From positions 29,528 through 93,527 of the forward strand of contig JAXLWN010000022.1 in the NCBI GenBank assembly GCA_046328475.1: 64,000 nt of DNA, read 5' to 3'. The position numbers were made by a program, and so were the translations under genes. Below the pieces are notes generated by a model. That model saw nothing but the letters and a program-made list of their open reading frames with translations, ran no database searches and had not been told where the DNA came from. How positions within the stretch are numbered: position 1 is the stretch's first letter; each line of letters starts with the position of its first letter. Positions 50,856 through 59,602 of this stretch are shown in pieces. The stretch comes from CADCWN01 sp046328475 (GTDB taxonomy: Bacteria > Chloroflexota > Chloroflexia > Thermomicrobiales > CADCWN01).

Positions 50856-51815
50856 GTGGCGGATGAGGTCTTTCCGGCGGCGCTGGTTGATGACGGCGGC
50901 GGCGCGGTGGCGGTGGCTGGTGGCGCACCGCGAGCGGTGATCGGGGCGATCCGGCAGCGAACGGGGGATACGAGCGATTACTGGGAGTCGCGCGCGGCGT
51001 CGAAGGGCGCGAATTTTCGCGTCGAGCCGGGGCGAGTTGTGCCGCCGTTGGAGCATTTGTTGCCGCATGTCGATGGTGAGACAACGGTGCTGATGTGGGG
51101 GCGGGCTGGGGGCGCTATGCGATCTGCTGGCGGCGCGGCTGGCGCGGCGGGTGGTGGCGGTCGAGCGTCGGCGGGGCTGGCGGGGATCCTGCGCGAGAAT
51201 GCTGTTGCGGCGGAGGTTGATGCTGAGCGGTTGATGATTGTCGGGCAGCGCTGGATGGAGGCGGCGGTCGAACCGGCCGATGTGGTGCTCTGCGCCAATG
51301 TGCTCGTCGCCGCTGGCCGATGTTGCGCCGTTTCTCGCGAAGCTCGATCAGCACGCGTTGCGGCGGTGCTACGTGGTGCTGCGCGCGATGGCGGATGACG
51401 CGCCGCTCTATGGCCTCTGGCGCGAGATTCACGGGTGCCGTACCCAGGCGAGACGACGCATCGCTGATGCCTACGCGGTGCTCGATCAGCTTGGCATTGC
51501 GGCCAATGTGATTATTCAGCCCGCGCAATTTGGGGCGTGGCGATTTGATGCGCCCGAGGTGGCGACGCGTTTCGTGCGATCGCCTCTGGGTTGGCCCGGT
51601 CGTGGCAGGATCCGCGCGCCGATGCGCTGGTGGAGGGCTGGTTGCACGCCGCGCTGGTGCGCGATGGCGATGGCTGGCGCATCCTGGCGCCCGCGCCGCA
51701 GATGGCGGTTCTCTGGTGGAGAAGGCAGGTATCTGACCAATGCCAGGAAGCCCGTGCGATAACGGTGATCGCCTGCCCGAAAGCCGCTGCCGCTGGAAGC
51801 AGCCATTCGGGGTGA
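50856..51815 (+). CDS. SAM-dependent methyltransferase (multiple frameshifts)
   Basis: From GTG 50856 (GGAAGG upstream): MADEVFPAALVDDGGG-like start, DTSDYWESRAASKGANFRVE, then other frames DVGAGWGRYALLAARLARRV (SAM motif I), VAVERSAGLAGILRENAVAA, RWMEAAVEPADVVLCANVLS, FLAKLDQHALRRCYVVLRAM, APLYGLWREIHG, GIAANVIIQPAQFGAWRFDA, GWLHAALVRDGDGWRI, APAPQMAVLWWRR. A class I methyltransferase of about 290 aa with at least four indels between 51090 and 51600; the exact end (51736-51815) is open. Substrate unknown. Confidence 0.68.
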
Positions 51816-51816
51816 G

Positions 51817-51978
51817 TTGGTCTCAATCGTGGTTGACGAGCACATAGTGCATGGATACATGCCACTTGCGCGCGGTAAGCGCGACTGGCAATGCCAAAGG
51901 CATGATCTGATGGCCGAAGATTTCGACGCACCGATTAACGATTTCCGCAGCTATTTCGGTACCACGCCAAAACAATAA
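51817..51978 (+). CDS. Possible DUF2281/antitoxin-like fragment
   Basis: An open stretch reads LVSIVVDEHIVHGYMPLARG then KRDWQCQRHDLMAEDFDAPI and NDFRSYFGTTPKQ. The C-terminal MAEDFDAPINDFRSYF is like the tail of DUF2281/Phd-type antitoxins that contact a PIN toxin. No good start or ribosome site (TTG 51817, GTG 51829 or ATG 51859), and base composition is lower in GC than around it. It may be a remnant of a toxin-antitoxin locus. Confidence 0.35.
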   Translation: MVSIVVDEHIVHGYMPLARGKRDWQCQRHDLMAEDFDAPINDFRSYFGTTPKQ

Positions 51979-51984
51979 CGCCTA

Positions 51985-52503
51985 TCAATCGAGAGCGAGG
52001 CGCATGCAGACAGGTGGTCGATTGGCATGCCTCCGGCGGCTTCGGCTTCGCGGATGGCGCGCAGGCCGGGGCCGAGGTCGGTCTCGGGGAGGGGGCGGAA
52101 GCCGAGGCTGGCGTAGAAGGGGCCGTTCCAGATGTCGCGGAAGGTGAGGGTGACGCAGGCTGCGCCGGTCTGCTGGCCCCAGGTGGCGACGGCCCGGATC
52201 AGGCGACGGCCGAGCCGCGCCGGGCGTGGTCGGGGTGGACATCGAGTTCGTGCAGGTAGGCGCGCAGCCGTCGAGCGGGTGGGCGATGGCGCGAAGCCGA
52301 CGGGGTGGTCGGTGGCGTCGGCGGCGACCCAGATCTGGTCGTGGGCGGGGTCGATGGCTCTCGAAGCGAGCCCGAAGTCGGCGACGAAGGCGAACGGGGT
52401 GTCGCGGAAGATCGAGGCGGCGGCGCGCTCGATTGCGGGGAGCGCTGGGAGGTCGTCGGGGCGCGCGGGGCGGATGGTGCGCAGCTGTGGGCGTCGGTCG
52501 CGT
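51985..52503 (-). CDS. GNAT N-acetyltransferase (frameshifted)
   Basis: Joined frames: TIRPARPDDLPALPAIERAA, DTPFAFVADFGLASRAIDPA, DQIWVAADATDHPVGFAIAH, TYLHELDVHPDHARRGLGRR (acetyl-CoA binding Q/RxxGxG/A region), RLIRAVATWGQQTGAACVTL, TFRDIWNGPFYASLGFRPLP. A classical GNAT of about 170 aa. Start is unclear (near 52470-52503) and at least three indels are present. Acceptor unknown. Confidence 0.72.
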   Translation of the reverse strand, partial: TRPTPTAAHHPPRAPRRPPSAPRNRARRRLDLPRHPVRLRRRLRARFESHRPRPRPDLGRRRRHRPPRRLRAIAHPLDGCAPTCTNSMSTPTTPGAARPSPDPGRRHLGPADRRSLRHPHLPRHLERPLLRQPRLPPPPRDRPRPRPARHPRSRSRRRHANRPPVCMRLALD

Positions 52504-52518
52504 GCGGGCTACTTCCTG

Positions 52519-53488
52519 CTAATAGGCGGTGGTGCGCGTGCGGTGGCGCGGCGTTTCGCGGTAGATCGGCGCGAGGCCGCGATTCCAGAGCAGGTAGTCG
52601 AGTTCGCGCGCGGTGGTGGGGTGGCCGTGCGCGGCGCAGGCGGCGACGAGGAGTTCGGCGGTGTGAACGGCGGCGGCGCGGATTTCCACCTCTTCCGGCG
52701 AGTTTGCGGCGAGGGGTTGGCCGAGGCGATCTGCGCGGCGAGGGCGTCGTCGTAGTGGAGCAGGCCGTCCACGCGGAGGACGTGCGGGCACGAGGCTGTC
52801 GGCGAAGATGGTCAGGCGGTCGAGGTCGGTGAATGCGCCGAGGCCGGTGCCGTTGAAGGCGAGGGTGAGGTCGGCGAGGGCGAAGATCTGCGCCTGCTTG
52901 TAGAAAGGACGGCTCGTCCTCGATAGGGTGCCACGTCGCGGAAGGAGGGCATCGCCGCGAGGAGCGCGACCAGCGCGTGGCCGAGCCGTCGGCCGCCTCG
53001 ATTGGTGCGGCGAAGCGTCCATCGTACTGCTCGGCGATGTGGCGTCCCAGGTCATTGAGCGAGGCGGCGAAGAGCGCCATCAGTTCGTCGATCGGCCGCC
53101 GTCGGGGGGTTGGTCGAAGAGTTGCTGGCAGGCGGCGGCGTCGATGGTGGCGAGCGCGGGCGCGGAGAGGGGGCCGTGCGCGCGGAAGTGGTCGGTGAGG
53201 GCACCGGCGATGGTGAAGTAGCCGGAGAGTTCTGGTCGCTTGCGGAGGTGGGGGAAGTAGCCGGAGCCGAAGTTGATTGCGTCGAGCGTGAAGACGAAGG
53301 CGGCGGTTTCCTCGGGGCTGCTGGGCGAAGTGATGTTGCAGGTCGTATTCGGGCGTCGGGAGGGTTTCGAGCAGCAGGGCGGCGGCGTAGTCGGGGATGC
53401 GCGCGGTGTCGATGCGCACGTGTGTAGCCTCGGCGCAGGCGGCGCGCACGGCAACTGGGAGGTTCGCGGTGGTTGCGGGGTCGGCCAT
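52519..53488 (-). CDS. Queuosine salvage protein Qng1-like (DUF2419; frameshifted)
   Basis: Joined frames: MADPATTANLPVAVRAACAE, FVFTLDAINFGSGYFPHLRK, GYFTIAGALTDHFRAHGPLS, PIDELMALFAASLNDLGRHI, PYRGRAVLFYKQAQIFALAD, DLDRLTIFADSLVPHVLRVD, EEVEIRAAAVHTAELLVAAC, TARELDYLLWNRGLAPIYRE. These match the Qng1 family, queuosine-5'-phosphate N-glycosidases that release queuine. The Asp of LTIFADSLVP and the LLWNRG motif are family marks. About 323 aa. At least five indels. It directly follows the YhhQ gene in the same direction, so a salvage operon. Confidence 0.82.
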
Positions 53489-53497
53489 GCTTTGTCT

Positions 53498-54284
53498 TCA
53501 CGCCGCGCGTCGTTGCGCGGCGGGTCGCCGCCCAGTTGCGCGCCTGGGGCACGGAGAGGTGGAAGGGTTGAAGTTGGTCCCGATGTCGTAGTAGTCCTCG
53601 TGTTCGGCGCGCTTGAGGCGTTGACGACGAGGTAGGTGAGCGGCGCGGCCAGCGTTTCGTAGCAGACTTTGAAGAGGAAGCCGAAGACGCATGTCCTACA
53701 TCAGGCTCGCCGGGATCGTGCCGACGAAGCCGAGGAAGACGAAGAGGCCGGTATCGACTTGCCTCGCCGACGATGGTCGAGCCGATGGTGCGCATCCAGA
53801 GCTGGCGTCCGCCGGTCAGGATCTTGAGGCGGGCCAGCGCGGAAGTTGTTGCAGAACTCGCCCGCCCAGAAGGCGAACAGCCCGGCGGACGGTGAAGCGG
53901 GGCACCCGCCTCGGCGATGTCGGTGTAGGCCCTTGATTCGGCCAGTCGGTGGCGGGGGCAATTCCCCGACGATGGTGTAGATGACGGCGTCGGCGATGGC
54001 GGCGAACCCGGCCCAGATCACGCGACGCGAGCGGGCGTAGCCGTAGACTTCGGTCAGCACGTCGCCGAAGATGTAGCCGAGCGGGAAGAAGAGGGTCGCC
54101 GTCGGTGGCCCAGGCCGAGGGTGATCGGGCCGAGATGGAACGGCCCGAGGCGCATGACTTTGACGACGGTGACGTTGATCAGGAGCACCGCCACGAAGGC
54201 GGCCATGATCAGGTCGAAGTACTTGTAGACCCGGCTATCGGCGTTTCCCGCCAATGTCGGGCGCGATATGGATTGTTGCAGCAC
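53498..54284 (-). CDS. Queuosine precursor transporter YhhQ-like (frameshifted)
   Basis: Joined frames: YFDLIMAAFVAVLLINVTVV, GPITLGLGATATLFFPLGYI, FGDVLTEVYGYARSRRVIWA, GFAAIADAVIYTIVGELPPP, LGLFAFWAGEFCNNFALARL, GRQLWMRTIGSTIVGEAVDT, GLFVFLGFVGTIPASLMYDM, VCYETLAAPLTYLVVNALKR. This is the VUT/YhhQ family that imports queuine or preQ0/preQ1. I favour GTG 54284 after GGGAGGGGATTTC over ATG 54299/54317. Four or more indels. Downstream neighbour is the Qng1-like gene. Confidence 0.82.
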
Positions 54285-54395
54285 GAAATCCCCTCCCATC
54301 CCGCTTTTCGGTTGCATCTCCTACCCTGTTGCCGCTGGTTATGGTACCACGCCGGGGTGGATGGGAGGATGGACATGGGGGTGGTGGTGTGCGAG

Positions 54396-54446
54396 TGCGC
54401 CCGGAGATGAAGTCTCCGGGCTACGAGATGCGCCGGATCAATCCGC
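54396..54446 (+). repeat. Dispersed repeat type D, copy 2 (inverted to copy 1)
   Basis: GCGCCCGGAGATGAAGTCTC then CGGGCTACGAGATGCGCCGG and ATCAATCCG. Differs from the 5.7 kb copy by about one base in 48. It lies in the divergent gap 54285-54598, which otherwise holds the MerR-type operator. Confidence 0.75.
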
Positions 54447-54525
54447 CTGGATAGGCGGTCGGTGATGAGGTAGCTGCTTCAGATCCCTGCCAGGGACGAT
54501 TGTGCGGGGATCGTGAATGGGGGAC

Positions 54526-54556
54526 TTGACCCTCCCCCTACCGGAGGTTTTAGGAT
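54526..54556 (+). promoter_or_regulatory. MerR-type operator/promoter with 19-bp spacer
   Basis: TTGACC, then a 19-base spacer containing CTCCCCCTACCGGAG, then TAGGAT. The long spacer with a dyad (CTCC..GGAG) between -35 and -10 is the hallmark of MerR-family activation. It lies 43 bp before the MerR start, so autoregulation is expected. Confidence 0.7.
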
Positions 54557-54598
54557 GGGTTGCGTGGGCAATTGGTCGCACGGCGGCAAGGGTGGCGG

Positions 54599-55456
54599 GT
54601 GAGCGAGTTGGGCATGAAATCGCCGGGCAATCTGCGGGCGCTGATCAATATCGGCGACTTCGCGAAGATGACGTTTCTGAGCGTGAAGACGCTGCACCAT
54701 TATCACGAGATCGGTCTGCTGCCACCAGCCGCGATCGACCCGGTGAGTGGGTATCGGCGCTATCAGGTGGGGCAGGTGGCGACCGCGCAGGTGATCCGCC
54801 GCCTGCGGGACCTCGGGATGCCGCTGGAGGAGTTGAAAACGGTGCTGCGTGCGCCGGATGTCCGGGCGCGCAACGCGGCGATCCTGGCCCACCTGCGGCG
54901 GATGGAGCGGCAACTTCAGGAGACCCAGGAGGCGGTGGCGGCGCTGCGGAATCTGCTCGAAGGGGCTTCGGCGGCGATCGCCGTGGAGTACCGGGCGATC
55001 GGCCCGCTCGACACGATCGCCATTCGCGAGCGGATCTCTTCGTCCGATACCATCGCCTGGCTTGAGGCGGCGTTCGCGGAGTTGCGCGCGGCGCTGGGAC
55101 AGCTCGGTGCGCGGCGGGCGGGCGCGGATGCGTGCCTCTATGCCGCCGAACTCCTCGAAGAAGAGCGGGGCGAGGCGGTCGCGTACATCCCCGTCGCCGC
55201 GCCTGCACGACGCCTCGGGCGAGTGTCGCCGCTGGTGCTGCCCGCTGCGGAGTTCGCCATCGCCCTCCACCAGGGGCCGTTCGGCACCCTCGATCAGACG
55301 TATGGGGCGCTGGGTACGGTCGTCGCCGAGCGGGCCATCGGCGTGCCGGGGCCGATCAGGGAGCATTACCTGGTGGCCGGGAGCGAAACGCCCGACGAGT
55401 CGCGGCACCGCACCGAGGTCTGCTGGCCGATCTTCCAGACGACGCCGGGGGCGTAG
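54599..55456 (+). CDS. MerR family regulator with GyrI-like effector domain
   Basis: 285 aa from GTG 54599 (AAGGGTGG upstream; ATG 54614 is an alternative). The winged helix is NIGDFAKMTFLSVKTLHHYH, EIGLLPPAAIDPVSGYRRYQ, VIRRLRDLGMPLEELKTVL; a coiled-coil dimer helix follows; residues 130-280 form a GyrI/SOUL-like effector pocket (AYIPVAAPARR, VLPAAEFAIALHQGPFGTLD, EVCWPIFQTTPGA). Of the BltR/BmrR layout, binding hydrophobic or cationic compounds. Next gene is a VOC protein in the same direction, a likely target. Confidence 0.9.
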   Translation: MSELGMKSPGNLRALINIGDFAKMTFLSVKTLHHYHEIGLLPPAAIDPVSGYRRYQVGQVATAQVIRRLRDLGMPLEELKTVLRAPDVRARNAAILAHLRRMERQLQETQEAVAALRNLLEGASAAIAVEYRAIGPLDTIAIRERISSSDTIAWLEAAFAELRAALGQLGARRAGADACLYAAELLEEERGEAVAYIPVAAPARRLGRVSPLVLPAAEFAIALHQGPFGTLDQTYGALGTVVAERAIGVPGPIREHYLVAGSETPDESRHRTEVCWPIFQTTPGA

Positions 55457-55631
55457 TCGCAATCGCGAACGATCCCCACCTTCAGCTGCTCGATCTCCAC
55501 ACAACGGTCGAATACGCCCCCAGCATTAGCCGGGGCCTCTTCGATCACGCTCACACGGCGCAGACGGAGCGGCGATGTGCGCCGCCCGACGCGATAGCGC
55601 GACTTCCGATTTCCAAGGAGGAGGACCGACC

Positions 55632-56036
55632 ATGCAGACCCGGATCGCCCACATGCAGTTCAATGTCGCGGCGGCAAACCTGCCGTTCTACCGGGAGTTG
55701 TTCGGATTCCTGGGTTGGGAGGTCATTGACGATAGCGCCGGGTCGCTCGGGGTGGCCGATGCGGGCGGCGCGAGCCTCTGGTTCATCGGCGAGGTGAAGG
55801 CGGTGGCGAACGACTACGACGGGCCGGGGTTGAACCACCTGGCGATTGGCGCGGCGTCGATCGCCGATGTGGATGCGACGGCGGGCTTCCTGGGTGGGCG
55901 GCAGGTGGAGTTGCTCTTCGGGACGCCGCAGCACCGCCCCGATTTCGCCGGGGCGGACGATCAGACCTACTATCAGGTGATGTTCGCGTCGCCCGACCGC
56001 GTGTTGTTCGAGGTGGTGTATACGGGGCCGAAGTAG
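55632..56036 (+). CDS. VOC (glyoxalase/bleomycin-resistance-like) protein
   Basis: 134 aa with the paired beta-alpha-beta-beta-beta modules of the vicinal oxygen chelate fold: ARIAHMQFNVAAANLPFYR-like start (TRIAHMQFNVAAANLPFYRE), LFGFLGWEVIDD, LNHLAIGAASIADVDATAGF, YYQVMFASPDRVLFEVVYTG. His near the start (AHMQF), His of LNHLA and Glu of LFEVVY are likely metal ligands. ATG 55632 has AAGGAGGAGG upstream. Downstream of MerR by 176 bp; probably a detoxification or ring-cleavage enzyme under its control. Confidence 0.87.
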   Translation: MQTRIAHMQFNVAAANLPFYRELFGFLGWEVIDDSAGSLGVADAGGASLWFIGEVKAVANDYDGPGLNHLAIGAASIADVDATAGFLGGRQVELLFGTPQHRPDFAGADDQTYYQVMFASPDRVLFEVVYTGPK

Positions 56037-56045
56037 GGCCGAGTG

Positions 56046-56217
56046 GGGGCCGTTGGGCGAGGGGCCGTTGGGGAGAGGGCCGGTGGAGAGAGGCCGTTGG
56101 AGAGAGGCCGTTGGACTGAAGTCCCGGCTGAAGGCGACTGCGGTCGCCGCGAAGTCCGCCTGCGCGGACTGGGCGGTGCCACTCGTTACTCGTTACTCGT
56201 TACTCGTTACTCATCTA
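56046..56217. repeat. Tandem repeats GGCCGTTGG and CTCGTTACT around a type A element
   Basis: GGCCGTTGGGGAGAGGGCCG, GAGAGAGGCCGTTGGAGAGA; type A copy at 56108-56170 (GGACTGAAGTCC, GGCGACTGCGGTCGCC, AAGTCCGCCTGCGCGGACT); then CTCGTTACTCGTTACTCGTT at 56176-56217, the complement of the GAGTAACGAG unit seen elsewhere. Confidence 0.7.
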
Positions 56218-56235
56218 TGTCGGTACGTCCGTCCC

Positions 56236-56264
56236 TTTACCCTGTTGGTTGGCTGGCCTATACT
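56236..56264 (+). promoter_or_regulatory. Predicted promoter of ispH
   Basis: TTTACC, 17 bases, TATACT, about 70 bp upstream of the ATG at 56333. Confidence 0.5.
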
Positions 56265-56332
56265 TGTTTCGGAATGCTGCGAATGATCGATGTTGTTGCA
56301 GCGATGCGCGCGGCAAGGAGCGAAGTGAGACG

Positions 56333-57280
56333 ATGGGCCGGTTCGAGATTTTGTTCGCCGATGAGATGGGGTTTTGCTTCGGGGTGAAGCGCGCCCTGGA
56401 GATTATTCACGAGGCGGCCGATAGTGGCGCGCACGTCGCCGCGCTGGGCGATATTGTCCACAACCCGCAGGAAGTGGAGAAGCTGCAGCGCAAGGGCGTT
56501 GATGTGCTCGATGAGCTTGACGAGGCGGTGAATCGCAAGCAGCTCGGTAACTTGACCGCGCTGGCGATCACCGCGCACGGGGCCGCGCCGCACGTCGCCG
56601 GGACGGCGCGGGCGGTTGGCCTGAATGTGATCGATACGACCTGCCCGCTGGTGACGCTGGTGCATGACCAGGCGGCGAAGCTGCGCGAGGCGGGCTATTT
56701 CATCATCGTCTTCGGCGACCGGAAGCACCCCGAGGTGAAGGGGATCATGGGGCACGCGGGCGAGAACGCCATCGCGGTGACCCGCTTCGAGGATCTGCCC
56801 TGGCAGGTCCGGCGCGACGATTTCCTCGCGCCGCGCACCGCCAAGCCGCCGAAGAAGGTGGCGATTTTGTCGCAGACGACGATGGATATCCATGCGTTCA
56901 CGGCGTTCGTGAACCGGGTCAACGAGATCGCGCTGCCGATCGGCGGCGAGGTCTTCGTACACAATACGATTTGCAAGCCGACCTCCGACCGTCAGCTGGC
57001 GGTGCGCGATCTGGCGCAGCGCGCCGACGTGATCGTGGTGATCGGCGGGAAGAAGAGCGCCAATACGCGCCACCTGGCCGAGATTTCGAGCGAGCTTGGG
57101 GTGCGCAATTACCACATCCAGGGGCCGACCGATCTCGATCTGGCGTGGTTCGGCGCGGGGGTGAGGACGGTCGGGGTGACGGCGGGTGCCTCTACGCCGG
57201 ATGATGTGATCGCGGCGGTGGCGGACCGATTGCGCGAGATTTCGGAGATGCCTGCGCCGGAGCCGGTGGCGGTGGGATGA
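56333..57280 (+). CDS. ispH: 4-hydroxy-3-methylbut-2-enyl diphosphate reductase (IspH/LytB)
   Basis: 315 aa, complete. Last step of the MEP pathway: makes IPP and DMAPP using a [4Fe-4S] cluster. Cluster Cys are in MGFCFGVKRAL (Cys15), DTTCPLV (about 103) and NTICKPT (about 213). Other marks: LGDIVHNPQEV with the active-site His, GDRKHPEVKGIMGHAG, SQTTMD, GGKKSANTRHLAEI, GVTAGASTPDDV with the catalytic-region Glu replaced as usual by the A-S-T-P loop. ATG 56333 lacks a strong ribosome site. Supplies precursors for the polyprenyl synthase at 10.3 kb. Confidence 0.96.
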   Translation: MGRFEILFADEMGFCFGVKRALEIIHEAADSGAHVAALGDIVHNPQEVEKLQRKGVDVLDELDEAVNRKQLGNLTALAITAHGAAPHVAGTARAVGLNVIDTTCPLVTLVHDQAAKLREAGYFIIVFGDRKHPEVKGIMGHAGENAIAVTRFEDLPWQVRRDDFLAPRTAKPPKKVAILSQTTMDIHAFTAFVNRVNEIALPIGGEVFVHNTICKPTSDRQLAVRDLAQRADVIVVIGGKKSANTRHLAEISSELGVRNYHIQGPTDLDLAWFGAGVRTVGVTAGASTPDDVIAAVADRLREISEMPAPEPVAVG

Positions 57281-57282
57281 GG

Positions 57283-57343
57283 CGATAGGCGATAGGTGAT
57301 AGGCGATAGGAGCCGGGGCGTGGTGGTGGCCACCGCGCCCCGG
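57283..57343 (+). terminator. GCGATAG repeats and hairpin after ispH
   Basis: GCGATAGGCGATAGGTGATA repeats lead to CCGGGGCGTGGTG paired with CACCGCGCCCCGG (57313-57343). Likely a terminator without a T-run. A type C repeat (57366-57425) with the word ATTTTG..CAAAAT follows. Confidence 0.5.
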
Positions 57344-57455
57344 CATTGTGCGTTCGTGGGGTTACCACACCCCCCGGCCCCCTCTCCATTTTGCTCGCCG
57401 CGCAAAATCGGAGAGGGGGTGACTCGATGCGGAAGGTGGTGGTTTGACTGGTAGG

Positions 57456-58280
57456 TTATGGGTTTGGGATGGGGGTATCGGTGAATTCGGGTTCGGTGGC
57501 GATGCGCGAGCGGAGGGTGGGGTCGAGGGTGGTGGCGCGGTTGAGGGTGGTCTGGGCGGCGTCGTGGTTGCCGGTGGCGGCGTGGCAGCGGGCGAGGTGG
57601 TAGTGGGCCTCGGCGAAGACGGGGTTGAAGGCGACGGTTTGGGCGAGGTCGGGGATGGCTGCGGCGTGGCGACCGAGGGCGAGGAGGGCAAGGCCGCGAT
57701 TGTAGAAGGCGTAGGCGTCCTGGGGGTTGCGGCGGATCGTTTCGGTGAGGTCGGCGACGGCTGATGCTTCGTCGCCCGCTTTGCGGTGGCTGATGCCGCG
57801 CGCGTGCCAGATGTCGGGGTCGTCGGGGGCGAGGGTGAGGGCGGCGGTGTAGTCGGCGATGGCCTCGGCGAAGCGGTTGGCGAGGCGGTGGGTCATGGCG
57901 CGGTCTTGCAGGATGGTGGTGTCGGCGGGGGCGAGGGCGACGGCGCGGTCGAGGTCGGCGAGGGCGTCGTCGGCGCGGCCGAGCTTGCGGCGGAGCAGGC
58001 CGCGCGAGCGGTAGGGTGCGGCGGCGGTCGGGTCGAGTGCGATGGCGCGGTCGAGGTCGGCCAGGGCTTCGTCGGGGCGTCCGCTGGCGATGTGGGCCTG
58101 GGCGCGGGTGTAGTACGCCACCGCGCTGGCGGTGTTGCCGCGCGCGAGCAGCAGGGTGAGGGTGGCGATCACCTCGGCGTGGCGACCGGCGCGGAGATGG
58201 TCCAGGCCCTGTTGCAGCGCCTGGTCGCCGCAGTCGTCCGAAGAGGTTGCCAAATCTCCGCCCGACCATGCGATCGTCAC
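57456..58280 (-). CDS. Tetratricopeptide repeat protein
   Basis: 274 aa, complete in one frame, built of about seven TPR units: YYTRAQAHIASGRPDEALAD, YRSRGLLRRKLGRADDALAD, LQDRAMTHRLANRFAEAIAD, WHARGISHRKAGDEASAVAD, FYNRGLALLALGRHAAAIPD, HYHLARCHAATGNHDAAQTT. Each shows the W/Y-G-Y-A-P spacing of TPR helices. No signal peptide; a cytosolic protein-protein scaffold. Partner unknown. Confidence 0.9.
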   Translation of the reverse strand: MTIAWSGGDLATSSDDCGDQALQQGLDHLRAGRHAEVIATLTLLLARGNTASAVAYYTRAQAHIASGRPDEALADLDRAIALDPTAAAPYRSRGLLRRKLGRADDALADLDRAVALAPADTTILQDRAMTHRLANRFAEAIADYTAALTLAPDDPDIWHARGISHRKAGDEASAVADLTETIRRNPQDAYAFYNRGLALLALGRHAAAIPDLAQTVAFNPVFAEAHYHLARCHAATGNHDAAQTTLNRATTLDPTLRSRIATEPEFTDTPIPNP

Positions 58281-58340
58281 TCCACTATGCGCCGCAGCAG
58301 TACGACATATCCCTATTGGTTGGGTGGGCGAGCTAGCCGA

Positions 58341-58771
58341 TCAGGCATTGCGCGCCATGTCGAAGAATTCATACTCGCCGCCGTTGGTCTGGTGCAAGTA
58401 GGTGCGGCCCGGACGGAAGCCGACGCTCGTAGACGCGGATGGCGCGGCGGTTGAAGGTAGCCACCGAGAGCTGGGAAGCGGGTGGCGGCGAAGCGCGTCC
58501 GCGCGAAGTCGAGTGCTTGCAGCAGGAAGGGGAGGCCGTGGCCCTGACCGGTGAGGTCGGGGCGCAGGCCGAGGCCGAGCTGCACCGCGCTCCTCGCGCA
58601 GGAGAGGAAGCCGACAGAGGTCGCCTTGCGCGTCGCGGACGGCGTGATGCCGGCGCCCAGCGCTGCGGATCGAGCAGTTCCGCGAGGTCGTCGGGGTCGG
58701 CGGTCAAGTTGTAGAAGGAGTAGGGGTCGGGAGTAGCGCCACCCGGCGATGGTGTGCGTCCTGATCGCTCA
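58341..58771 (-). CDS. GNAT N-acetyltransferase, second (frameshifted)
   Basis: Joined frames: PYSFYNLTADPDDLAELLDP, VGFLSCARSAVQLGLGLRPD, LTGQGHGLPFLLQALDFART (acetyl-CoA loop GxGxG/L), RFQLSVATFNRRAIRVYERV, GFRPGRTYLHQTNGGEYEFF then DMARNA and stop at 58341. About 145-150 aa. The opening YSFYNL is common in a Bacillus/Chloroflexi GNAT group. Start near 58771 (ATG) uncertain. Three or four indels. Confidence 0.7.
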
Positions 58772-58878
58772 TGGACGCGAAAGTGAACTCCATTGGACGT
58801 GCGACTCCCCCTGCTGCGCAGTGCATCAGGTACACTCTCTAGCGAGAGTGTCGTTGGGTGTAGCATATCAGGAGCATC

Positions 58879-59529
58879 ATGCGGACCGCAGAGCACACTT
58901 TGTTCGTCGTGCGGCACGGGGAGAATCCGGCCAATATCAATCGCGAGTTCTCGTATAAGTTGATCGACTATTCGCTTACCCCGAAAGGGTGCGGCAGGCG
59001 GAGGAGACGGCCGCGTTCCGCGATAAGGATATCGAGGTCTGGTCGTCGCCGCTGAAGCGGGCGCTGGAGACGGCTTGGAGATCATCGCCGCGCCGCCTGG
59101 GTTGCCGGTGGGGTTGGTGGAGGGGTTCCGGGAGAACAATGTCGGCGACCTGGAAAAGGAGGTGCCCACCGATGAACTGGGCGCTGCACGACCGGATCAT
59201 CGCCGACTGGTTTCGCGGGGCGGCACGACGCGACCTTTCCGGGCGGCGAGGATTTCCACACGCTGATCCGCCGCGTGCGGGAGGGAATCGTGGAGGTTTT
59301 GGGCGAAGATGCGGACGCGCGCGGGGATCGCCGGATCGTGATCGTGGCGCACGGCGGCGTGAAGAATGCGATCGCGCGAGGGCTGGTGACGGACATCGAC
59401 CACGATGCCTTGCCGCGCCACATCGTCAATTGTGCGGTCAGCGAGTTCGGCGCGCAGTTGGTGGATGGTGCGCTGAAGTTGACGCTGCGCGAATGGGCGG
59501 CGGGTGGGCACCTGACGAGTGACGAGTGA
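58879..59529 (+). CDS. Histidine phosphatase (phosphoglycerate-mutase-like; frameshifted)
   Basis: ATG 58879 after AGGAG. LFVVRHGENPANINREFSYK carries the RHG catalytic motif (His13); then LTPKGVRQAEETAAFRDKDI, VWSSPLKRALETA (second Arg), GLVEGFRENNVGDLEKEVPT with the Glu acid, FPGGEDFHTLIRRVREGIVE, IVIVAHGGVKNAIARGL with the second His. Frame changes near 58990, 59075, 59185 and 59230; the end at 59529 lies in a repeat. About 215 aa. Acts on a small phosphorylated molecule, unspecified. Confidence 0.83.
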
Positions 59530-59556
59530 CGAGTGATGGTGATGAGTAACGAGGGG
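59514..59556. repeat. GAGTGACGA tandem repeat
   Basis: CTGACGAGTGACGAGTGACG and AGTGATGGTGATGAGTAACG; overlaps the last codons of the histidine phosphatase gene. Confidence 0.6.
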
Positions 59557-59602
59557 AGAGACGGGGGCTGCGCCGTCCGTCGCCAGGAAGTGGGGTGGGC
59601 GC

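Noticed and set aside
54285..54525. preQ1 riboswitch before the YhhQ gene
   Set aside because: The leader contains a dispersed repeat and no recognisable preQ1 aptamer core.
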